Of a stretch of 64,000 bases of DNA, positions 56,092-64,000 are shown in pieces. Origin of the DNA: Dipteris shenzhenensis. Its lineage: Eukaryota > Polypodiophyta > Polypodiopsida > Gleicheniales. Numbering within the stretch: the stretch's first letter is position 1; each line of letters opens with the position of its first letter. Location: assembly GCA_047967505.1 (NCBI GenBank), contig CM106541.1. One strand, 5' to 3'. The translations under genes and the position numbers were made by a program. The notes under the pieces were generated by a model that searched no databases, was not told the origin of the DNA, and saw nothing but the letters and a program-made list of their open reading frames with translations.

Positions 56092-57120
56092 TCACACCAT
56101 CATGAATGTACAAAGGAGTTTCCTACTCCGATCATGCGTGATGCGCATACCAAGAATATGACCTGCAAGTCCCAAATCCTTCATATCAAAGGCCTCATGC
56201 AACTTGGCCTTTAATGCATCTAGCTCATAAGTATTCTTGCTAGCCAATAGCATATCATCCACATATAGTGCCATGATTATCAGGCTATTATCCTTAGCCC
56301 TTTTAGTGTAGAGGCAGTGATCAATTTCACTCCTAAAACCCTGGAACTGAATGAAAGCATCAAACTTTTGATACCATTCTCTAGGCACTTGCTTAAGACC
56401 ATAGAGACTCTTCTTCGGTTTGCAAACTAAATGCTCTTTGCCCTTTTCTTCAAAGCCTTCCGGCTGCACCATGTAAATTTCCTCATGCAAATCCCCATGC
56501 AAGAAAGCTGTCTTGACATCCATCTGCGTAAGCTCCATATCCTCTGCTGCCACTACTCCAAGCATGCATCTAAGTGTGGTCATCTTCACAACCGGAGAGA
56601 ATATCTCATCAAAGTCCACACCCTTCTCTTGCTTGAACCCTTTAGTGACCAAACGGGCCTTGTACCTAGGCACATCATCACCTGTGACCTTCATCTTGTA
56701 GACCCATTTACATGGCAATGCTTTCTTTCCATGTGGCAAAGAAACCAAGTCCCAAGTCTTATTTTTCATAAGTGAACTCATCTCTGATTGCATAGCATAC
56801 TCCCACTTGCATTGATCCTCACGCATCATAGCCTCTCTGTAGCAAGAAGGCTCCCCGCAATTAGTAATCATCACATAGTCTACCCCTGGAACAAACCTAT
56901 CAGGCGGTCTAGACACTCTAGATGATCTTCTCAAGGGCATTTCAGCTTGCTGTCCCACCTGCATATTAGCCACATTTGGCTCATCATTTCCACCAATAGA
57001 TGATCCATCATCTACCCTTGATTGTATACCTGTGGGAGTATTTGGTGGTACCATTTCTTGCACATTTGGTGCATCGACAGCTTGTTGTCTAACGATAGCC
57101 CATCTCTCCACTTTCACCAT
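56092..57120 (-). pseudogene. Ty1/copia reverse transcriptase (RVT_2), truncated
   Basis: 342-aa frame on the minus strand. A low-complexity linker ends in 'RRSSRVSRPPDRFVPG', the usual lead-in to copia RT. The RT domain follows: 'KWVYKMKVTGD', 'YKARLVTKGFKQEKGVDFDE', 'LTQMDVKTAFLHGDLHEEIY' (D201), 'LYGLKQVPREWYQKFD' and YVDDM (286-290, both catalytic Asp present). It ends soon after 'GHILGMRITHDRSRKLL'; the RNase H part and 3' LTR are missing. It would copy element RNA to DNA. At its 5' end it joins the integrase frame by a frameshift, with sequence expected between them deleted. Confidence 0.93.
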
Positions 57121-58006
57121 AACCCAGAAAGATGCATTTCCTAGACTTAGGATCTAGCTTCTTTCGAAGCTCTTTTGGCACATGTGCATATGCCTCACAC
57201 CCAAATATATGCAAACGAGAGTAAGAGGGCTTCTTGTCACTCCATGCCTCTTCAAGAATACCACCATCCAAACTCTTACTAGGTGATCTATTGATCACAT
57301 GCACTACAGTCTTTATTGCCTCAGCCCAAAAACCACCAGAAAGACTTGCATTGGAAAGCATGCATTGCAACCTTTCTTGAATGGTACGGTTCATCTTTTT
57401 TGCAATTGGATTTTTCTTTGGAGTACGAGGGGATGTGAGCTCCCTCTTAATCCCACGTGTATCACAGAAATGCTGAAAGTCATGAGAGAGATACTCTCTA
57501 CCATTGTCAGTCCGTAGGCATTTAACTGTCCTACCTGACTGATTCTCAACCAATGCCAGCCATTTCTGAAATACCTGGAACACATTACTCTTCCACGCAG
57601 TAGCATAAGCACACACTTTCCTAGTTGCATCATGAATGAGTGTCACATAGTATTCAGCCCCGCCTAGTGACTGTGTAGGCATGGGACCACATACGTCTGG
57701 CACCAAATCAAGCTTTTCAAACTCTTTCTTTCCCCTTCTTTTATGGGCTGATTTAGTCTGCTTCCCATAGAGACAGTGCTCACAAAATTCAAAATTAGAG
57801 AAACTCAAATGCGGTACATAACCCAAATGGCATAAGAGTTTCATTCCATTCTGGCTCATGTGCCCCAACTTGCAATGCCACAAAGAAGTGCTTGGCTGCT
57901 CGATTATTGCAACAATATGATCAAATACCCTTGATACATGTAAGGGATACAAAGTCCCACAGTTGGCACCCCTAGCCAAAAGCATAGAGCCCTTCTGAAT
58001 TTTCAA
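57089..58006 (-). pseudogene. Ty1/copia GAG-pre-integrase and integrase, inactive
   Basis: 305-aa frame with the HHCC zinc module (H44, H49, C75, C78: 'WHCKLGHMSQNG', 'CEHCLYGK') and the integrase core: D104 in LVPDVCGP, D167 in CLRTDNGREY. The third catalytic residue, normally Glu in a NGVAERMNR-type motif, is Lys203 (NPIAKKMNR), so strand transfer should be lost. It ends at 'FLGYGESGEMGYR', where the reading shifts into the RT frame. Upstream protease and gag are absent. Same element as 56092-57120. Confidence 0.93.
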
Positions 58007-58500
58007 ACTCTATACCCCCTCCGGCATAGCTCGCCAACAAGCTATGTCTAGAAAGGGGGGAATTAATGCTTCTCCTTTTTTAAATCTTCTTACATGTGAG
58101 ATGGAGCTAGCAGAAGTAGCTTCAGGGTGTAGCTATTCCAGCTTTACGGTAGCTTTACGGAGGGCAACGATAAGCTAGCTTCACCAGATGTCATCATAGC
58201 TTCATGAATTGCAGAAGGTGGAGTGAGTGAGGAAGCCAGATGTGAGGTGGGGGAGTGAGGATGGTCAATGTGAGGTGGCTGTGAGGTGGGGGAGTGAAAC
58301 GGCTCTCAAGTGAGGAGTGGAAGGAAGGCGAGTGCAAAGAGGATAGAGAGCATAACAAACAAGAGCATAACTAAAGAGCATAAGTAGGGAGTAGATAATG
58401 AGAGGGCATAGTAGGGACGATGATATAAATTATCGAGGCATGATCTAAGAGGGAGTATGCACCATTTGAAATCCAAGGAAAAGGACGAAGGGATGGATTG
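58007..58500. other. Unassigned stretch
   Basis: Short duplications (GTGAGGTGGGGGAGTGA at about 58235 and 58276; 'TAGCTTTACGG' twice near 58142), otherwise nothing recognised. Confidence 0.4.
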
Positions 58501-59185
58501 TTTCATCTGATCAAATGGCAATAGCAAAGAGCATGAAGAAAAAGAAGAATGAAGAAGATGTGATAGTGAAGGAGCTGAGAAGTAGTGAAAATCTTACAAT
58601 TTTGGAGCTGTTGCAAGAAAGCAAAAAGCCACTACTGATCAGACGGCAATAGCAAACAGCATGAAGAAAAAGAAGAATGAAGAAGATGTGATAGTGAAGG
58701 AGCTAGGAAGTAGTCAAAATCTTACGATTTTGGAGCTACTGCAAGAAAGAAAAAAGCCACTATTGCTACTACTTTGAATTGTTGATGAAGGACGAGTAGA
58801 ATTTCTTGAGGTGATTTTGAAGCTCCTATGAGAAAGCTTCAAAGCTACTGCTGCTGGAAGTGTCGTTGAAGGAATAATAGAAATCTTGAGGAAGAAGATC
58901 GAAGTGATGGTGAAGGAGCTTGTGATTTTGGAGCTGCTACGAGAAAGCTTCAAAGCTACTGCTGCTGCTACTCAAATTGTCATTGGAGGGGTAAGGAAGA
59001 AAATTGGCATGCCGTATTCTTGTGCTTCTCGTCTTGATGTGTTAATCCTCCTCCTCCTTACAGCTGCTACAATTTTCTCAGAAAACAAAGTGACGGTGAA
59101 GCAGCTGGGAGGTAGTGAAATGGCACTTGAGATTTTGGAGCTACTGCGAGAAAGCTTCAAAACTATTGCTACTGCTTGAATTGTC
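58501..59185. repeat. Imperfect 128-bp tandem repeats (GAGCT-rich)
   Basis: 'CTGATC(A)...GGCAATAGCAAA' units begin at 58507 and 58635 (period 128). Decayed related units with 'GGAGCTACTGCGAGAAAGCTTCAAA' words continue at about 58830, 58925 and 59140. Open frames follow the repeats and are not assigned. Confidence 0.75.
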
Positions 59186-59204
59186 ATCTTGCTCCCTTGT
59201 GAGA

Positions 59205-59690
59205 GCACTCTTGAGAGAGTATAGATCAATATAGAGAGAGACAGAGAGAGAGGATAGGAGTGCCAGAAGTATAGAGAGAGTAGAGAGAGAAAGGATAGGA
59301 GGATAGAGAGAGTAGGATAGAGAGGAAGAGAGCTTAGGGAGAGAGCATAGAGAGTGTTAGTAGAGAGGGATCTTAGGAAGAAGAGAAGCTTAGGGAGTGT
59401 AGGTAGTAAGTAGATGGAGAGCGAGTGTAGGGAAGTTGTGAGTGTAGACATCATATAGAGGAATGGGAGCATAAGTTCAGCATAAGTTGTTTGAGTAGGA
59501 ATGGTCCGAGTAGTCCAAGTAGGATAGGGTAATCCGTAGAGAGGGAGCAAGGAGGGTAACCTGAGTAGTAAGGGAAAGTAGCTTAAGTAGAATAGGGTAA
59601 CCTGAGTAGTAAGGAGGGTAACTTGAGTAGTAAGGGAAAGTAGCTCAAGTAGAATAGGGTAACCTGAGTAGAAATCGATTCTGCGGAACA
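59205..59690. repeat. GA-rich microsatellite and AGTAAGG minisatellite
   Basis: About 59215-59400 is rich in AGAGAG/GATAGAG. About 59520-59672 repeats 'GGGTAACCTGAGTAGTAAGG' and 'AAAGTAGCTTAAGTAGAATA' units in tandem. No coding potential. A 239-codon Leu/Ser-rich minus-strand frame here is a composition artefact. Confidence 0.8.
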
Positions 59691-60220
59691 TAATTTCTAG
59701 TTACAAAAGTTTTGTCAACATTGCATGATGCTTTTAAATAATTGACTGAAATGTTTTGATCTCAAAATTTTTTAATTTGTATGAAAAGAAAAAGGGAGAG
59801 AGACAATGCTTAGGGATATAGAGAGAGTGGGAAGGTGGAGAGACAAAAAGATGAGACAACGAGGAGCAAACAGAATAAAGTAGGGCTCATTCTTCTCTCT
59901 CACACACATCCTTTGAGCAATGGGATGAATCATATACAATTTGTATATGGCAATATGGCCTTATTTGTCAATGTAAAAGAAGAGCAACATACTAATGTTC
60001 TCGAGAATGTAATATGTTCAGCATTTTATTGAAAATTGGTAGTGTCAAGGTAGCTCACAACATGGCTCAACCTAGCTGCAGTTCTTCTCTACTTATACCC
60101 TACAAGAGGAGATAGTATTTTGAGATTCAAAATGCTTCATTGTTGGGCATTCTCTCTCCTTGCAAGTGCAAATAGAAGATGAAAATTGTATGAAGCATGA
60201 TCTAGAAAGGGGTGTTGGTC
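59691..60220. other. Unassigned stretch
   Basis: No recognised content. Confidence 0.4.
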
Positions 60221-60795
60221 ATTGTAAGTAAAAGATTTATGACTTGGAAGAGAATGATTATGATGTAAAGTACCATTCTAATTCATCTAAGTATCTTGCC
60301 TTCATTCAACTATAAAATAACAATCTTAACAAGTCCAATGATCTAGTTTTTGATAAGTTGGATACTCTAACTCTAGATTTGGTGACCTTGATTAAGGGGT
60401 TACCATTAAAGAACAAGCTATGAAAGTTTATAGATGAAATTGGAAACATAGTACCTATACAAGAACTTCCACCTCTGTCAATGCAAATACTTGTTCTATG
60501 ATTGGAATGGAGCAAAGCAAAAGTGGGCATCCATGGGTCCGATACAAGACTACAAGTATATTTGGATTTAATGGAGATGTGAGACTCTTAGTTTATGGGG
60601 AGCATTTCTTTGTGACAATGTAGATTGTGGTTTTCTAAAGCTAAGGCAAAAACATAATATCGATCATTGGAAAGGGACATTAAATAATGCTTTATTTGAG
60701 CGTAGAGTGAAAAGGGAGTTTGGAGGAGTTTGTTGCTTTCATTGCAATGAAAGGCTACTACGTGAAGCGGATTGTTCAATAAAGATATAATAAGT
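60220..60795 (+). pseudogene. Degenerate retrotransposon gag-like fragment
   Basis: Plus-strand frames broken by stops read 'KLDTLTLDLVTLIKGLPLK' and then 'RRVKREFGGVCCFHCNERLL'. At 60734-60775 the spacing C-x2-C-x4-L-x4-C is exactly that of a retroviral zinc knuckle with the His replaced by Leu. It could be a copia- or gypsy-type gag remnant. Homology outside the knuckle is weak. Confidence 0.35.
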
Positions 60796-62580
60796 TATCC
60801 CATCTGATGTGAGGTATACAAGACCTATTATCCATTTGGGTAGCCATAGCCATGAAGTTGAAAAGGGAGAATGTAGTGAGCATGTCAATGTCTTGAGAAA
60901 CTTGGTCGAGGAGTATGTTGAAAAGATCCCTAGAATAGGACAAAAGAGGGTGAGATAGAGGTCCGTTGATGAGTCGCTACTACATTTGGAGCCTTTGACA
61001 AATCAAAGGATGTATGAGGGTCTTTGTTCTCTTTTCAATGTTTTATTGTTGATGTCACTTCAAAAGAAACTAATAGGGAATTCTTTGTGTAGACTATGGA
61101 GATGGATCGAGACATTCAGGGTAGGGTGATGGAGAACATTGTTGCTCTAGGATTCTTTGCAAAGTGGGCTTATAGTGGGGGTGAGACAATGCAATTCATG
61201 TGGTTTCATTCTGATGACGTAACACATACTTGGCATCTAAGCAAGAGCATTGTGAATCCACTTATGGTGCCTCTACAACAATGGCCAGTTGACAAGGCGA
61301 TAACATGATACAAGAGAAAGTGGATGCATTAAACAAAGGTGGCTACATGTTTGAGGTCCATGAAGTGCAAATAGGTAATATGGTCTCAAAAAGTACTCCT
61401 AACAGAGGTGATGTTGTGACAAGGCAAATAAGAACACAAAGAAAAACAATATCTAAAGTAGAAAATGAGAGAGTCAAGAAGGCAATAGAGGTTGTGCAAG
61501 AACAAGTCATTAAGTAGAGGAGGAAGGTTGTCTTTCAAGTTCAAAGTTATGCATCAACTCCTTCAGGTAATACTTAAAATGTGACTATAACTAAGACTTC
61601 ATAATGCACATGTGCAGACTTTGTACGGAGGTATGACAAAGGAAAGTTCACAGTTTGCAATCATATGTCCTTTTAATTATATGTCTCGACATAAACCAAA
61701 ACATGTGTATCCACCAACCACAAAACTCTCTAACAAAACTATTTCAAATTTTGTCCTCATGCTAGAAACAACAAGGTTGTTTGAGAAGTTGTGCTGAAAT
61801 GTTGGTGACTAGATTTTGGAGATGGAGATGGTTTTCCAAGTTTTGTAACTTTTTGAGGGACTTATTATTCTTATGACTGTAGATATTAATAGAAAACCTA
61901 TACACTTTGGCAAGTTTGGCATCACATCCTCCAATTGTGGTGGCTCTTGGTCTTGCACATATGAAATATTTGTTCTTGTTATAAGTCTCCTTGCGACCCA
62001 AATAGTTTTTTGGGGTAGGAAAAGCAAGTTTTTGTGACCATAAAATTTTCTGTGTCAATGTGTGTGTGGTGTTCATTAGGAGCAAAAACTTGCTACTTGT
62101 TGCTCAAATGATAGGGAGAGGGGTTAATTGGGTTTGGGATAAATGTATGGCTAGCCACTAGCTATATTTTTGTAGGATAAAAAATTCGCAAAACTCGCGA
62201 TAAAAAAAACTCGCAGAGTGCCAATGCCCGTGCATGATATAATAATTGCATCATCTCTTCTTGTCCCTATTAAGATTCCCTTGGGTTGCATATTGTCATG
62301 TTAGCATTTGATAACCTTGCCTTATTTTAGATGACTAATTCCACTTTTACTATTCAAAACCTTTACCACAATGTTTGTCATAACCTCTATCATAGTAACT
62401 AGCTTGCTAGTTGCTTCCTAACTTGCTACCTAGTTGCTTCCATAAGTAGTTGTTTTTTTATTTTACATTGAACCATTTCTACATCTCTTTAGGACAATTA
62501 TAAGCGTTCTCAACAGTAGTAATCTCAAATAAAACCAAATCTCTTTGAAATAACTAATTCAACCCATTTATGGACTTCAT
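60796..62580. other. Unassigned stretch with two featureless frames
   Basis: Frames at 61096-61308 and 61305-61517 overlap by a few bases and could be one disrupted 140-aa protein (hydrophilic, no domain recognised), possibly part of the same element as the gag fragment. Nothing else was recognised to 62.58 kb. Confidence 0.3.
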
Positions 62581-62584
62581 ACTC

Positions 62585-62700
62585 AAGGGGGTCACTCAAA
62601 ATTACGTAAGATACCACGTGAGTTCAAGAAAAAGGGGGTTTTGAATTTTGTGGATTAAGAAAAATATACCCTCAAACTTAGGTTTTGTATAGGGTTTTCA
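62585..62700. repeat. Possible relic end of the 55-kb MITE family
   Basis: 'CTCAAGGGGGTCACTC', 'GATACCACGTGAGTTCAAG' and 'GGGGGTTTT' follow the same order and spacing as the left end of the MITE at 55048. No second end or target duplication is visible. Confidence 0.35.
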
Positions 62701-62864
62701 TGTATTGATCTTCTCGAGACTTTATAGCTTTAATATTTGTGATTTTTTATACATCCAAGTTAATGGATAGATTTTAGAAGGTCTCCATGTTATCATGCAT
62801 GTTTTGTTTCCTTAGTTTTTTATATGACTCTGCCATTCCATGCTATAGTCAAATGAGAACAATC

Positions 62865-63300
62865 TTTTGTGAAAATATGGACACAACATGTACCTCAAAC
62901 ATGCATTACTATGGTGAGGTTGCATCTAACTATACAAATAGTGAGAGCTATTCCATGGTGTATGAATCCTAAGCATACACATGATGAGCAGTATAAAAGA
63001 GTTAGACTAAATCTCATAGACTCAAGCTCAATTAGTTTACAAGTATAAGACTTAAAGACTCAAGCTCAATTAGTCTACAAGTATGAGACTTAAAGACTTT
63101 AGAGCTTGCATGATATTATTCCATGAAAATGACCTCCCTTTTATGGCAGTGGGAAACATATTTGCATTGCTTGCTCACATGTGGGATAATGCTTCCTTGC
63201 CATGTGGAAGCATGCTCTTTCCTTCATAGCTTTACCCATACCTTGCCTCTCATGATTCTTGTGCTCATGGTGCCACAACTCTCAACATCTTCCCTTGGTG
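62865..63300 (-). mobile_element. LTR-like dispersed repeat, copy 2 (minus)
   Basis: Reverse-complement match to 53585-53990, including the TATA region (CCATAAAAGGGAGG on the minus strand) and the 'AGCATGCTTCCACATGG' block. It contains an internal 43-bp duplication (AGACTCAAGCTCAATTAGT twice, about 63020 and 63060). The two copies lie 9 kb apart in opposite orientation. Confidence 0.65.
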
Positions 63301-64000
63301 CCATGACCTATTAGATACTACAAGGTGGAAAGATATGAGTTACAACACAAAATCATAATTTTCCCTTAGTACATATATTTATATTTAAGGTGGAAAAGTG
63401 TGGTATTACAACATCTCAATACCTCCCTTAGGTCCTTGCATAGGTACTATTAGCCGAAAAAGAAATTAGGACTAGAGGCTAGAGGCTGAGCATGGTGACA
63501 CTCGAGGGCCATAGAGGAAAGGAGAATGTGAGGGCGAAGCGTTATCATGGGAGGGGAAAAGGAATTAGAAGGGGAGGGAATGAAGAGGGAGACTATGACA
63601 CAAGGGGAAAGGGAGAGGGGGAAGAGAAGCATGTACATGATGGGAGGAGGAATGTAAAGATGGAGACATCAAGGGAAGAGGACCATGCTTTATTTTGAAA
63701 GGAAGAGAAGGGAGAAATCAAAGTACTAGCTAGGTGGCTTTACAAGAATGAGCGTGTCCCATCAAGGAATAGCCCCCTCCTTTTATAGCCAATAGAGGGG
63801 GTCTCTCCCAATAAATGCATCCTCCCACATGCATGGTGTGTGTGGAAAGTCTCCCATGTGGGCTAGGCAGTTACGCACTCTCAATTGTGTGCAACAACCC
63901 TTTGCCTCATTTTTCCACCATAAATCAAGCCCCATATCTCAAGTCTATGATACTCCCTTGGTCTCTTCCCAATTTTATAATACATTCAAACCTCTAGGAG
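63301..64000. other. Unassigned right end of window
   Basis: Purine-rich between about 63475 and 63710 (GGGAGAGG words); 'CCTTTTATAGCC' near 63780 is a TATA-like stretch. No gene recognised; any feature may be cut by the window edge. Confidence 0.4.

Noticed and set aside
58972-59691. 239-codon Leu/Ser/Thr-rich minus-strand frame
   Set aside because: Spans GA-rich microsatellite and minisatellite; no conserved motif.

Overview
The window looks like nuclear DNA of a land plant. It holds an intronless histone H4 gene whose protein has the plant-type residues (Ile and Arg where animals have Val and Lys), a four-intron CRIB-RhoGAP gene of the plant-specific RopGAP class, and degenerate plant-type TTTAGGG/CCCTAAA repeats. 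Gene density is very low and most of the sequence is decayed mobile-element DNA and simple repeats, so a large, repeat-rich genome is likely. The mix of a ZMYM/ZNF862-like hAT transposase and a second, DUF7869-like transposase would fit a seed-free plant such as a fern, but the sequence does not prove this.

Layout. 1-6 kb: foldback minisatellite (0.5-1.3 kb), compound CT/CA microsatellite (2.8-3.1 kb), otherwise unassigned. 6.6-7.2 kb: histone H4 with its promoter. 10.3-15 kb: a pair of about 99 % identical tandem blocks, one split by 2.7 kb of pyrimidine-rich DNA. 15.1-16.4 kb: decayed Ty3/gypsy gag-protease. 16.7-20.7 kb (minus): decayed DDE-type transposase gene. 20.8-22.2 kb: nested palindromes flanked by telomere-like repeats in opposite orientations. 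24.4-25.2 kb: a C-tract/G-tract/palindrome module. 25.6-30.3 kb (minus): long hAT transposase ORF, then a protein kinase with an extra N-terminal ORF, then a higher-order tandem repeat (30.5-32.3 kb). 37.7-38.5 kb: a second C-tract/G-tract/palindrome module. 38.9-42.3 kb: broken multi-domain orphan gene, probably mobile. 42.4-44.4 kb: gypsy RT, copia gag and LINE RT fragments packed end to end. 48.8-51.0 kb: RopGAP gene. 53.6-63.3 kb: two LTR-like repeats in opposite orientation, between them a hAT MITE with an intact 8-bp target duplication, a copia pol fragment and a degenerate gag fragment.

Only H4 and RopGAP are confident host genes. H4 acts in chromatin; RopGAP would switch off ROP/RAC small GTPases. 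There is no operon-like cooperation. The most unusual part is 16.7-42.3 kb. Two transposase genes, a catalytically complete kinase ORF and an orphan gene lie among a recurring palindrome family (core TTGCGYRCGCAA), telomere-like arms, and two matching C-tract/G-tract modules that, with 42-bp TGGCGAA repeats, bracket the hAT/kinase block. Whether this is one large composite element or several nested ones cannot be settled from a single copy.
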